64,000 nt of DNA from assembly GCA_004123355.1 (NCBI GenBank), contig SCHM01000006.1:434001-498000 (forward strand), written 5' to 3'. The notes beneath the pieces are model-generated. The model searched no databases, was not told where the DNA came from, and worked only from the letters and a program-made list of their open reading frames with translations. The DNA comes from Amphirosellinia nigrospora (taxonomy: Eukaryota; Ascomycota; Sordariomycetes; Xylariales; Xylariaceae). The translations under genes and the position numbers were made by a program. This document shows positions 36,001 to 48,672 of this stretch, piece by piece. The first letter of the stretch is position 1; every line of letters begins with the position of its first letter.

Positions 36001-36449
36001 CGGTACTGGAAACGCCGGCCGCAAGAATGGTGACGTGGGGTTAGTGGCGCCCGCCCTGATATTATATCGACAATAAGTCGGTCAGGAGCTGGGCAAGATG
36101 ATGCGTGTGGCAGATTCACAACCTTCATGAGATTCCGTGATTTGCGGGGATGGAGGCTTCATCGACCCTGTCAAGGTCACGAGCTGTTCTGCATATACAT
36201 GAATGTGGAGCGTATTGCAGTCTCATACGGCGGTTCACCCCAGCAGTGTCCTACGTCGTACCACAGCAAGACTTCGGTCCTTTCGGCTGCGATCGATGAT
36301 GGCCTAGGTGGTGGCGGCTCCGTGTTCTATATGTAATTGTATACAGCACTCTGCAGTCATGGCCAGGAGCTGCTTGTTTTCCTCTACTATGTTTGTGTAC
36401 TGGAAGAAGACACCAACTGTTTTGAGCTGAGCCGGGGAGAATCATCGCC
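33035..36449. other. AT-rich gene desert
   Basis: 3.4 kb without a supportable gene, inside the accessory block. Parts are strongly AT-rich (for example 34260-34380 and 35180-35270). Two CCTAGGTA palindromes occur at 34721-34750. Frames are short and overlapping. This could be old transposon sequence eroded past recognition, but no terminal repeats or coding motif remain to show it. Confidence 0.45.
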
Positions 36450-38096
36450 ATGAGACACCAGAGACGTGCCAGCACTAATAATAGGGCCAATGTCACTAGC
36501 GAGGCCACTCACATCGCAGACAAAGATGATTGGACTAAATCAACCGATCCGGTAGATCGGAAGAGAAGCAGAATCGCCTAGCGCAGCGTACGTACCGTAC
36601 GACTCCCTCATCCACCTTCATATCATGTTATTCTGTTCTATATCTGACTCGTGGAGTAGGAATGAGAATGAAAAATCGCCTTGAGGAGCTTGAGACAATT
36701 GTCGCCTCGGTCCAACCACAATCAACCGCAAAATCACAGAAGACGACGAATGATCATAGTGATAAGCGGCTTTTGAACACCCAACAGCTTGAAGCCACTA
36801 GTCACCATCCATCCCCAAAAGCTTCCTCTAACGGCCGGCGCTACCGTCATCATGAACTCGGACAGCCGGTCGCGGATGAGCCTGCTCCCCTAGCCCACCA
36901 ATCGGCCCCAAGTAAGCGATACATAGGACCTGCCCTGGGATCAATAGGAGAACCAAACTCTAACGCTCATTGCGTTGGGGCTGTAGGAGATAACGTTGAA
37001 CTAAGCGGCGTGCGCCAAGCAACTTTATCGGGGTTAAGCGCCAATACCATGAGGCCAGGCTATCCCGACAAGACTTTCGAAACTATGCCGGATTATCTCG
37101 AAACAGACAGATCCTTACTATTAACTGGCTACGTGAGTGGAAGACAGGAGGAGTTGTCGCCATCAGCTCTTTTCAGCCCAACAACAACCATAATCAGCAA
37201 CCCTTTGATCAATCCTAGCCGCGCCGAAGACGGATCGCTGATTGATATGACCATGTGGCCTGACTGTGCCAGCGAAGTCGACGAATATTCCTCACCCCAA
37301 GATTCAGCAATGAATAGTGCCAACCAACTAGCGCTAAACACCAATCCCTCCCTCAACGGATATGTTAGCCCCAGCCCCTCAGCTATTGATAACAAGAGTA
37401 ATAGACAGCTCTTAGTTGATGCCACACTGGAGGAGAGGCTAGAATATGTGCTGGGTAGTGTGGAGAGAGCTGGCTTTGAGAATCTGGATATGTTGCTATC
37501 GAGATACTATACTGCCGAGCTCAGGAATTCACCAGCTGTAGCTAACGCGCGGCGCCTTGGTCGGAAGCGTCACTTACCCCGAATCCTAGCTGACTTGCGC
37601 GAAAACGCTGCGACTTGGACAGACTGGGAGGCACAGGGCTATAGGGACGAGATCTTGAGATCGGCTGAGAGCATCTTGTTGGAGGAAAGCAACAAATACA
37701 TGAGTAGCGCCGAATGTACAAGTATCACCGGCACATCAACGCGACATGATGACAACGCCAAGGTGGCTAGCAAAGTGAACGATGCAAAAAGCCACACGGA
37801 AGACGGCACGACAATCGAAACGGCCATGGGTATTTTTCAAGAGATGGTAAGTTCGCCTCGCCGTCGTAACTCATTTCCTAGCTAACGTTTTCCGCGTCTG
37901 TGCATAGTTGCCGAATCTATGGGAGCTGGGCACTGCTCTCTGCACTCAAGGATTATCTGTTCGGGACGGCGATCAGTCCGAGCTAGTAGTCGCCGCCATC
38001 TCCATCTTGTGTTTCGCACGAAGGATGCCGAGGCAACAACTTCAGCATTGGATCGACTTTTGTATCAACAATTCAGACTCTACGTGGATGCCGTAA
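36450..38096 (+). CDS. bZIP transcription factor
   Basis: Likely nuclear regulator, possibly of the surrounding cluster. The bZIP basic region is NRLAQRTYR followed by MRMKNRLEELE after an intron; upstream is DDWTKSTDPVDRKRSR, typical of fungal bZIPs. The C-terminal half carries the conserved block LEERLEYVLGSVERAGFENLD, RYYTAEL, RRLGRKRHLPRILADLREN and WEAQGYRDEIL known from this bZIP group. The start ATG at 36450 gives a short basic leader. Introns: one ends at 36660, and the other is 37847-37907. One A is missing at about 36572-36573 inside the basic region; restored, the helix reads correctly. As given, the DNA-binding helix would be broken. The rest of the long second exon is intact. Confidence 0.82.
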
Positions 38097-39196
38097 CCAC
38101 CTACTTAAACAATCTGGGCGCACGTGGATGACAGGTCCCGGCTAAACATTTCTATAGGATTTGATAGGGAAACCGCTACCCTCGGACTGTCTACTAGCCT
38201 TGTATGAACAAATTCAAAGTGGCAGGATGGACGAAAAAAAAGAAACCGAAATGGAGTATGCATTTAATGTGAATGATTTGATGTAAGTGCTTCATAGCAT
38301 TTGCGCCATATTTGTAACCCCTATCTCAGCAAAATTACCTTGCTACTTTATCTAAATACTATGTAGCCTAATTATTGATTGCATAAACGTCATTCAAAGC
38401 ACACAACATGAAAGAGAATTTGGCCCCTCATAGCATCATTCGCGTAGTTAATAGCGTCAGTGAGCCTTGCCTTTCATACCCGTTGCTAGTAGGGGTTCCC
38501 CAGACGGCCAAGACTTATGTCATAAAATCCTCATATATTCATTGGCTAGACGAACGAAGACCATTTCTCGGCCAGACTGAGTGTACCGGATTAACCCCTT
38601 AAATCATACGATATAACGCTCGCTAATGCAGAGCCTCTTTCCACTATGATAGGTGTATTAGCGCCCAATCCCAGCTTTTCAACGGAATACGGGAGGCTAA
38701 CGGTATAGTGAAGCTGTTGATCGCGGGTGAACTAATGACGCCGTTTCAACAAAGATTAGTCAGTCAATCAGCCAGGAACACTTATTGGGCGGAAGCTCAG
38801 TCATAAAGTTCACTCAGAACGACTTACGGCATTTATGAGTCAGACTTACACTAGATTACCCCCAGCCACTTCTAACGTCACTTCAACTCATAAATTCTTC
38901 CGGTAGTGGTTTTTACAAACTTACGTTTGTAACCCCATCAAGAGTTGGCTTACATAGCTCGGAATTATATACAGGAATCACGTAAGCCCGCAACACGTTG
39001 TAAACGCCGAAACGCGCTCGGACCCGCCATACCGACAGATGCCGAAATTTCTCTAATTTATCTATGCCGTTGAGGGGATCAATGAGGGATGCTAGGGAGC
39101 ACGGTGGAGATCGGGTATCTCATTTTTCTCACAGTGCTTAGGATTTTGATAGATAAGCTTCATAGCAGCACCGAAACTAGCTGAATGAGGATACAA
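38097..39196. other. Intergenic, no gene recognised
   Basis: Convergent spacer between the bZIP and ABC transporter genes; both 3' untranslated regions are expected here. No domain-bearing frame. Confidence 0.45.
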
Positions 39197-42100
39197 TCAC
39201 TGCAGGTCTTGTAGCTCCAATAGATCCCAGTACATTCCCTGCTTCTGCACAAGCTCTTCGTGTGTGCCCGACTCTACTAAGTTTCCGTGGTTCAAGACGC
39301 AGATTAGATCCGCCTTTTTGATCGTGCTCAGCCGATGTGCCACTGCTATCGTGGTCCTGTGTCTTGACGCAAGCTCCAGGGCCTCTTGCACAAGTGCCTC
39401 AGACTCGGTGTCCAGGGCGGATGTGGCTTCATCGAGAAGCAAGATCCGGGGGTTTCGTAGTAGTGCTCGCGCTATTTCAATACGTTGCTTCTGGCCACCA
39501 CTTAACATGCAACCTCCAGGGCCAACAAAAGTTGAGAGACCATCCCTAAGTCAGGCATTAGAAAGTAACCATAATTATTCGGGGTTCCAAGGACTTACTG
39601 GAGAGTTTCGATGAAGGATTTAATGTTGGCCTGTTGACAGGCGGCCCAAATTGCTTCGTCGGATACGTTCTCACCTGGAAGACCCATGGCGATATTCTCT
39701 CTGATGGTCGTCGAGAATAGAACTGCCTCTTGACTGACAAGTGAAATCGATTTACGGTGCAGTTCCAGGTCAATCGTAGAAAGAGCCTGCCCGTCTAGAA
39801 GTATTGTCCCAGAAGTCGGGGTGTAAAAGCGTTCAATCAGTGACAGAGTTGTGCTCTTTCCACAGCCGCTTGGACCTACAAGAGCAACGAATTGGCCAGC
39901 GCCAACTGTCAGGCTAAAATTGTCCAGGGCCAGGCGCGTCCTCCGTGATGGATAAGCAAAGCTGACATTCTTAAACTCCACAGTCCCATCCCCAGGGGCC
40001 TTCTCCCCGGCGTTGAGAGTATTTTTCAATTCATTGTCGCGTTTTCCTTCGAGAATACGCTGAATATCCCAGCTGGCATTTATCGCCTTACTTGCATCAG
40101 GGGCAAACGAGAATATAGACCCTGCAATCTGCGCGCCTGATATCAGAGCGTTGTAACATATATAGATCTGAAAAAGGGAGTATTCTCCGTCGAGTAGGAG
40201 TATGCCGCCATACCAGAAGGCGAGAGCGCTTGCAAGGTATACCACAGACTGAGATGCAGCATAGAGGCTCGATGCACCCAGAATGGAGCGAAGTGATCTT
40301 TCCGATTGTTTCTCTAAAAAGCCATCGTATCGTTCGAGAACGAACTCTTCGAGGCCAAGACTTGCGACAGTACTGACCGATTTAACTATCTCAGCCGCAT
40401 ATGACGCTGCGTCAACTCCGTTCTGTCTAGTATGCGAATCAAAAATGGCGAGCATCTGTAGACGGACCCAGCCACATGCAACAACGATCGGAATGGTCGC
40501 CGTGCACACTAAAGCCAGTTTCCAGCCTATCGCCAGAGAAAGGATGATACCACCCCAAATAGTAAATAGAAAGGTCAACGTGCCTCCGATCACCGGCCCG
40601 CCGAGGCCGATAAGTGCATCGGTGTTGGTGGTGAGGATGGAAAGCAGAGCGCCTGTCGAATGCGACTTCTTGTCAAAGAACTCAACGTCTTGAGACACGA
40701 TAGATCGAAAACAACCGTCTCTCACGCGTCGTGTAAGTCTATCAGTAGCATATGCGAATGCGTATCCAACTCCAAGCCACAGCGTAAAGGTCGCGAATGC
40801 TAGAGCGAGGAACACGCCTGCCAGGAGGTTTATCTGGCTTCGTAGCCTACCGTACTCAGAGGGGGAAGGGATAAGGCCTCAAGAGTTTTTGCAAATGGCA
40901 CCGATCGCCTACCAAAAGTCAGTCATCGTGTGTATTAGCTCGAGTAGAGGAGAATACTAACCCGGGAAGCTCCAATCCAGCAAGTATGGAACAAACCAAG
41001 CCAAAGAAGAGTACCCGACGTTCCCCTGTATTCAATCGAATTATAAGACCCAAGGTTTTGAATAATCCCCAACTCTTTGGCTTGCTTGCCTCGACATGAA
41101 AATCTATGTCTTCGTCACTAGGCGTATGTGCACTTTGAGGCCTCTTTTCTGCTGTTGGCGAACTGTCGTTAAAGCTCTCGGTCGCAATGTCGTCCGTGTC
41201 TTCATTACTGTTGTCGTCATCTTTGACTCGACGACGGGTCTCTATTTTCTGAGCGCGCACCAGGCTGGCGTAGTGGCCATTGCGGGCAATAAGATCGGCG
41301 TGAGTCCCCTGTTCAACGACACAGCCATTCGACATAACAACTATGTTGTCTGCATGGCGAATTGTGCTCAGACGATGAGCAATCACGATGGTTGTTCGAT
41401 GTTCTGCTGCCGTCTTTAACGCGGCCTGTACGACTGACTCCGATGCAGTGTCGAGGGCGGAGGTTGCCTCGTCAAGCAACAAAATCTTAGGATCCCTCAT
41501 CAAAGCCCGTGCAATTGCGATCCGCTGCTTCTGTCCACCGGAGAGTTGTGTTGCATTTTCTCCTACTCTTGTTTGATAACCATCTGGCAATGCCGAGATA
41601 AAATCATGGGCATTCGCCATTTTCGCTGCTGAAATGACTTGCTCTTTGAGTGTCTCTTCTGAAATATTCGTGGATGCACTGACGGCACCGTACTGGATAT
41701 TCTCGAATATTGTCGTATCGAACAGAACAGGCTGCTGCCTGACAAGTCCTATCTGACTACGTAGCCAGCGCAGATTCAGCGAGTGTATGTCAACACCGTC
41801 AATGCCTTCATACACATAATCAGCTGTCAGCTCATTTATCTGGTATGCTCGTGAGACTCACAAATTTGTCCGCCAGTTGGCTCATAAAATCGTTCCAAGA
41901 GATTGATGATGCTACTCTTGCCACTACCTGATGCTCCAACTATAGCCGTAGTTTTCATCGCCGGACATTGGAAAGATACCCCTTTCATCACCTGGGCGTC
42001 TGGTCGCTTCGGGTATATCAGGCTCACATCACGCAGCTCGATATTCCCTTGAAGATTGTTAATAGTCCCGCCAGACGGGTCAAATGGGTCTTGGGCAGAG

Positions 42101-43191
42101 CGGCGTGACATCTCGCCGAGGATAACGCTGGCGCTAGACACTGTAGAAGCGAGGGCTTGGGCTGCGGGCGCGATTCTTACAATTCCAAAAGCACCAATGA
42201 CAATAACTAGAGCAATTGTTGTAATTTGACCGACGGAGGCTGAACCTTCGACGAGAAACTGTGATCCCGCCCAGAACGTGAGGGCATGGATCAATATGGG
42301 AACCGTATTAGACCAAGCTATTACAGCCCCAATTACGTGTAGAGCTTTACGGCTAGGAACCCCGGCACTCTTGAGGAACGACTCATATTTTTCGGTGAGT
42401 TCGTGTTGAATCCCAAGGGCATAGACTTGGCGCACAGACGCTATGGCTTCTTGAGCAAGACTGGAAGCCTTTTCATTGGCGATCTTCGCTTCTTTATGGT
42501 ATTTGACGATGCGCTTCCCGCCAAAGGAACCGAAGACAATCATGATAACAAATGTCGGACTCAGTACCAAGGCAGTCTTCCACTGTACGATCAGAGCAAT
42601 GACAAATGAAGCACCAAATGATGCCACTGCAGTCAACGCGATGGATACCTTGCTGGTGATTCCCTCTTGCACATGCGTCATATCAGACATGATACGAGTA
42701 GAAACCTCTCCGGGTTCGTGTGTGTCAAAGAAGGCCATGTTTTGCCTGATGATTGCCTTCAGATAGGCGTTGCGCAGAGCGCGTGCAGTGCGTTCGCCAA
42801 CATAATAGAAACCAACCGTCGCGACATATATGAGGACAAATATAGCAACCGACAAATAAACCCAATAGAGAGTGAAAGTCAGGAGTTGCTGGCGTGCGTT
42901 GGAGGGCGGAACGGAGGACCCTGCGTAGTTTCCGAAAAGACCGACTGTTTGACCGTATATGACCTAGATACAGTATTATGCTCTTCATCATTGTGAGATA
43001 AATAGACATCACTATACCGATATTATAGGATTTAAGATACCCCCAAGAATGGCGCATATAATACTGATCGATATTATAATTTTATCCTGCGATGTCAGAA
43101 ACGCAAAAATGTTTTTCTTCTCAAGGTGCTCAGATGGAAGCCCGTTGACTTGTCGTTCCAAGATGATTTTTTCTTGGTCGTTGGGTTCCAT
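39197..43191 (-). CDS. Full-size ABC transporter, ABCB/MDR type
   Basis: Two membrane domains and two nucleotide-binding domains in TMD-NBD-TMD-NBD order, about 1,270 aa. NBD1: Walker [10 protein letters not shown], signature [15 protein letters not shown], Walker [17 protein letters not shown]2: Walker [10 protein letters not shown], signature [15 protein letters not shown], Walker [14 protein letters not shown]. The linker between halves is acidic ([11 protein letters not shown]). TMD1 starts with [20 protein letters not shown]. Introns occur near 42966-43013, 41840-41875 (very short), 40917-40965 and 39543-39597. One C is missing in the run at 40861-40865; restoring it yields [17 protein letters not shown], the family consensus. 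The start at 43191 (MEPNDQEK) is preferred to an upstream Met. Such pumps export metabolites or drugs, and the position at one end of the ATP-grasp cluster suits product export or self-protection. Confidence 0.92.
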
Positions 43192-44032
43192 GTTGGCAAA
43201 CCCAAGGCAGCACTTTTGAGGGGAACCGAGCGATTGTTGCGAGATGCTGCTCCAGGCAACGCTGTAAACAATCCCTCGAAGTGTCAAAAGAGAAGAGTGT
43301 AACTCGCAGAGCACAATGATAGCTACGAATTACTAACAGCTTTTAAGTCAGCACTGTGCTAGAGTAACTGCATGAGCTCCCTGTCAACGTACCGTATAAA
43401 TTAATTAGATGGAGGCCGGCCGACAAGGGTAGGTTACCCGAGTCCCAGCGTCCTGTTACAGAATATAAATTGGCGTTGAGTAACAGCACTGCGGTACAGC
43501 CAACGCTTCCATAGGAAACAAAACGATCAATTCTAGTCTAATATCGAAACCACATAAGCTTTAGCTTAGAACTAGAACAGAAGTTCGACAGCGAGTGTGA
43601 ATAAATGGACGTGCATGTTGAATATAATCACATAAGTTGTAAAGGACGGTCGGTAGAGTGAAAGCTATGTATCATTACGCCCGTCGTTCACCGCCGGTCT
43701 CCTAGATCCTGTAAATTCTTACTAACTTCACTTATGTATAAAAGTAGGTACTGTAAGGCGTGACCTGGCTTCCAAGATGTAAACAGGGATTAATCAGTAA
43801 GCCAGTTGTTGTCAGAAATTTAGGCAATTGGAAAAATACGCTAGCCAAGAGAGGCAACACTTCTCAAAACGGTTTACTCGCGATCCCATAATGCGCCAAG
43901 TGCCGAACTTCGGGGACTTGTATGAATGCCACCTTATGTTACCTTGAACGTTCAATTAGATATATCAAATTATATCACCACTCTATAGCAGATAACTCAA
44001 TTTATTTGTTAATCAAGAGATATCCTGTGAAC
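43192..44032. promoter_or_regulatory. Shared promoter ABC transporter / adenosine deaminase
   Basis: 841 bases between divergently transcribed genes. TATA-like AT-rich tracts occur on both sides. No open frame is convincing. Common control of both genes is an inference. Confidence 0.5.
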
Positions 44033-45994
44033 ATGGTCCTCGCCGATGAGCAGCGAGATACGATCTCTCAATCTCTACCCCAAGTGGATGACCCTATCAT
44101 GCAGAAGTACTTAGACGACCGCAATGCATTGCTATCAGAAGAGATCAAACAACGCAGCGGTAACAATATTTGTTCTCCTCTAAGTATTGTTGACGGGTGT
44201 TAATTCTTCACAAGATGCATCTTTCCGGGAAAAGCTATCTCCCATTGCTAGACGAGCTTGTGAAATCGTCGATCGTATACGCGAGAAAGAAAAGAAGACG
44301 GTGTGGACAACCCAGGTCGAGGAATCTCTTGCTCACCAGGCAGAAAATATGACGGTATACCCGGGTATGGTCTTGTCGATTTTAGCTGTGCGACGAACCA
44401 AAAGACCTCTACGCACAGGAGTAGCTAGCGACTGACGATGGCACCAGGAATGATGTTTTCACTCTCGAAAGAGCTCATGGAAACGACGAAACTATGGAAC
44501 ATAGTTCGCCGAATGCCGAAAGGCGCCCTACTTCATGCGCATTTGGATGCTATGGTCGATTTCGGCTTTCTACTGGATCTGCTGCTCAAGGAACCTGGAA
44601 TACATATCAGTGCTGATCGCCCCCTGTCAAATTCCAGGGCTCTCGAAGATGCGGCGATCGTCTTTCGATTTCGCAAGACTGATCAAACACCGCTGGGCAA
44701 TATTTGGATCAATGACTACGAACCTGGTACTCTGGTCCTCCTGGCGCGAACTGCTGACATGTTCCCCGACGGCAGCCGCAACGGGTTTCTTAAGTGGTTG
44801 TATTCTAGATGCTCGCTTTCCCGTACCGATGCCATCGCCCAGCATCATGGCGTTAACGCGATATGGCAGAAATTCCAGTCTTGCTTCGCCGTCGTGGATT
44901 CGATTATCCACTATGAGCCCATCTTTAGAGCATTCCTCCGAAGATTGGTACGTTTACTCAAAGCCGATGGTTTGAATTACGCCGAAGTCCGCTTCTCCTG
45001 GCAACTTGACTATTATCGGAAGAATTGTGAAACTCCGAGGAGGATTACACAGTAAGTGACACTCAACGCTTGTGTTTCCGCCCCCAACCTTATTCTCGAT
45101 ATTTCTCTGTCCTAAACTAGAAAGACATCGCACAGCTTCCCAAACCACCACTAATCTCACTGCGCTTTAGGTTATGATGAATACTATAGAAGAAGAAGTC
45201 AAAGCTTTCCAGGCCACGGATGAGGGCCGAGGGTTTTGGGGCATCCGGATGATTTGGGCCTCGCTTCGATTCATGTCGTCTCGGAGCATACTCAAAAATA
45301 TGGAAAATTGCATCAAAACAAAACTGACGCATCCTCATCTCATTGCTGGCTATGATTTGGTTGGCCAAGAAGATCTGGGGCCCCTTCGAAAGATCTACTT
45401 CCTGAACTGTTCTGGTTTCGGAACCAGTGCAACGAAAAGGGCGTGATTATTCCTTATTTCTTTCACGCTGGAGAGTGTCTCGGTTCTGGGAGCGACGCTG
45501 ATAATAACCTGTATGACGTGATCTTACTTGGAACCCGTCGGATAGGTCACGGATTCAGCTTATACAAGCACCCTCTGCTCATTCACAAGGTCAAAGAAAG
45601 AAAAATTCTGATAGAAAGTTGCCCTATCAGCAATGAAGTTCTCCGGCTGTGCGGTTCTGTGATGAGCCATCCTCTACCGGCATTACTCGCAAACGGTGTG
45701 CCTTGTTCTCTATGTAATGATGATCCTGCGATGCTTGGCCAAGAAACTGCGGGAACTACGCACGAGTTTTGGCAAGCGCTACAGGGTTGGGAAAACCTGG
45801 GGTTAGCTGGTCTTGGGTCTTTGGCCGAGAACAGCGTGCGCTGGTCTGCATTTGAGGATCAGACGGATGATGAATGGAAGGCGGACATCGAGAATGTCAC
45901 TATTGGGGGCCTTAAGTCGTTAAGACTTCAGGAATGGACCGCTGAATGGGAAGAATTCTGTTCATGGGTTGTCGAGAAGTATGGGGGGTCTTAA
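44033..45994 (+). CDS. Adenosine deaminase-like protein, ADGF/CECR1 type
   Basis: Zinc amidohydrolase family that deaminates adenosine or related purines. Motifs in order: MPKGALLHAHLDAMVD (zinc-binding HxH), the region ending NYAEVRFSW, FFHAGE (zinc and substrate), RRIGHGFSLY, CPISNEVL and LCNDDPAMLG. Exons are 44033-44159, 44215-44364, 44448-45051 and 45171-45994. Two bases are missing, near 45037 (a G) and near 45400; restored, the CDS is exactly 569 codons, the normal ADGF length. No signal peptide precedes MVLADEQRD, unlike secreted ADGFs, so a cytosolic enzyme is likely. It sits between an ABC pump and an oxidoreductase in the cluster. It could tailor a purine-containing product, protect the host, or be an ordinary nucleoside enzyme; substrate is not shown by sequence. 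Confidence 0.85.
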
Positions 45995-46926
45995 GAGTGG
46001 ACATGCATCCATATCTATGAATGTGATAATCAAATGGCTTCACGGCAGAAATTGCAAGGGAAAGTAGGAAGTATAACTTTATAGCAGCGAAAGCTCGCGG
46101 ACTATCATAGGACAAATAAACTACTTGACTGTCCCTATATTCACGGCCTAACAGAAAAGATAGCACAGTACTAATTGGGATACTCGGCTGTTTGTACTTA
46201 GTTATTTGAGCAAATAACAGCATAGCGAAAGAGTTACAGAATTAAAGGAATCTAAATAAGTTCACTCTCATTTTAGTCACGTTAAAGATTCTTATGATAT
46301 ACAGGCACGCTATAAATTTGATTTGTTGTTTTCGTTTCTAATCGGCTTGTATTATTTGGGCCACAACCCACGTCCTTAGTGTGAAGGAAGACCTGTGCCG
46401 TAAACTCATACGAATGAATCGGAAAACGAGTGAAGCACCTCAGTAGTTAAGGGCTAAAGTATCAAGACTTCGCTTGCTTGAACTATTGCTAGTTGATAGA
46501 TGACCGAGCTTAGGGATCGCCCGACTGGCCCTGAGTTGCCTAGCGTAACGCCGTGGGGCGCTTCATCCATCTCCCTCGGCCCATTCTGTCCTTCAAATTT
46601 GCGAATAATACAGGCATGTGGCCGCTAGTCAGATCACGTATGATGACGCCTGAGAAACTAAGCGCCCAGTTTCTCATAGTGACAATACTATCACCTAATA
46701 CCCACGTAAGACGTCAGGTCAAGGCCTCTTGGTCTGACCTACTATATGCACCTGGGTGGAAGCAGTCAGACTCCGCGGGTATACATAAAATAGATCTCAC
46801 CGAGTGTTATAACAGCTGGGTGCACCTGCAAGTGACTCCAGGCGCTATACCGACGATCAGTGAGAGTGCTAAGGTGTACATACCACACTCAAATCTTGAG
46901 AGAGTTAGACCAATACCGAAGTCGAA
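45995..46926. other. Intergenic, no convincing gene
   Basis: 930 bases between two genes on the same strand. A 125-codon frame at 46553-46930 has no recognisable domain and runs into the start of the next gene, so it is taken as non-coding. The last part is the likely promoter of the oxidoreductase. Confidence 0.45.
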
Positions 46927-48672
46927 ATGAACGGCAGTAAGCACAAGTCATACTTCACCTGTCGCTTAATACTGACAATGCCATCTTAGACGCACATGGT
47001 TCTGGCCCCGTCGGGTTCTTGTTAGTCGGCGTCGGCCCTCACGCCCAACGTACATATGTCCCTCACTTAGGAGAACTTGAAAGACGAGGCGAAGTGAGTT
47101 TCGGAGCCGTCGTCGATTTAAAGGAGAAGCAAGACGTCGTCAAGGCGACCCTTCAGACCACGGGTCTTTCGCCTGAGGTAATCCTGGTGGAACCCTTCAG
47201 CACAAATATGCCAGGCCAGGTGGAGCGCCAACTGAACGACGCTGTGACTCGATTGAACATATCGGTTGTGGTCGTGAGCACTGAACCCATAGCACATAAG
47301 GCCTATGGGCTCTGGGCTTTGAGCAGAGGTTTGAACATCATCATGGACAAGCCGATATCGACACGAGCGGGCTCATGTTCAGAGACTGAGGCAGCCTACG
47401 GCCTTGCACAAGATTACCTAGACCTTCTCGAGGAGTATAACAAAGTCCAGCGTCGGAAGTCGACTATCTTTCTTGTCAATAGTCATCGCCGTTATCATCC
47501 CGGTATGCGTTATGTTTTCGAGACAATCCGAGAAGCGCAAAGGGCCACCGGTTGTCCTGTAACGACTCTCAGCTCTACCCATTGCGATGGAATGTGGCGC
47601 ATGCCGGCGGAAATCGTTGATCAAACTTATCACAGTTTCAATCGAGGATACGGAAAGGTTTCTCACAGTGGTTATCACTTCTTGGATAGCTGCTACCAAT
47701 TCCTCAAGGCTGGTTGGACCGAGGACAAACGCCCCGACAGGCTTGAAGTGGTTAGTAGCTTCATTCCTCCCAACGGGTTCCTAACGGCCCTAAACACGCA
47801 AGACTACTGCCGATTGTTTGGAGACAAAGAGTATAGCGCAGCGTGCAAGTACACAGACGAGCAACTTAGGCGATACATGGCCAAAATGGGCGAAATCGAT
47901 GCCTCGATACAAATCACTGCCTATCGCGACGGAGATGCGATCACTCTGGCGCAAGTCAACCTACAGCACAACGGATTCTCTCGACGAAGCTATCTAAAGC
48001 CTGGTAAAGATCTCTACAAGGGCATTGGCCGTGTCCGACACGAGTCTCACGAGATTAAGAGTGGCCCGCTCCAAACTGTAGTCATTGACTCCCGACAAGC
48101 GAACGACAAGCATGACAGATCGAAGCCGACTACTGCGCATCTAGGTAGTGACAACCATTATGACATCCACCGTTTCCGAAATAGCGATTTGTTCGGGGAC
48201 GGAGAGGTCCCCTTGGTGTCGCTCGACGTCGACGACCTCAGCCAGCATTACAATAAAGACCGCAGCGGCCTATACGGCGAGAACATTAAACGTGGCATTT
48301 TAGACGAGGCCGTAAGCTTTGTAAACGGCAAGATGAAAGTTGGCGATGTCCTGTCAAATCTTCCAGACCACAGTGTTGCTGCTCACCTCATGGCCGCGTC
48401 CTATCTTTCCCACATCCAACGCTCCCAAGGACTCAACCCTGTTGTTTCTATGGACTTGATTTATCTAGGTAAGATTCTATTCCTCTCCAGCAATGTGCAT
48501 AGACTTTACTAACCATCAACCCCTATCGGCAGTAAACGGGGAGGCTCAAGCATCCATGGTTCGCCCAACCTCAACCACTGTAGCCAGTGTACAATCGAAA
48601 CAAGCAGAGCGATCGAATCTCAGTACTTTCTTTCGAAGGATAACAAGAATGACAGGGCTATTTTCCGAGTAG
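46927..48672 (+). CDS. Gfo/Idh/MocA-family oxidoreductase
   Basis: NAD(P)-dependent oxidoreductase, 542 aa. An N-terminal Rossmann fold is shown by FLLVGVGPHAQRTYVPHL (the GxGxxA-type loop is degenerate). VVSTEPIAHKAYGLWALSRGLNIIMDKPIS matches the conserved strand ending in the family's E/D-K-P motif. SGYHFLDSCYQF fits the catalytic-domain helix. Exons are 46927-46936, 46990-48468 and 48533-48672; the tiny first exon encodes MNG and the sum is exactly 543 codons. No frameshift. The C-terminal 120 residues, including VSLDVDDLSQHYNKDRSG, extend past the minimal family length of about 350-400. Such enzymes act on sugars, sugar nucleotides or amines. In the nucleoside pathway for cordycepin a member of this family acts beside other purine enzymes, which is suggestive here but not evidence of the same product. 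Confidence 0.82.

Noticed and set aside
46553-46930. 125-codon frame before the oxidoreductase
   Set aside because: No domain, overlaps the oxidoreductase start codon, and the tiny first exon with a clean intron explains the gene's start better.
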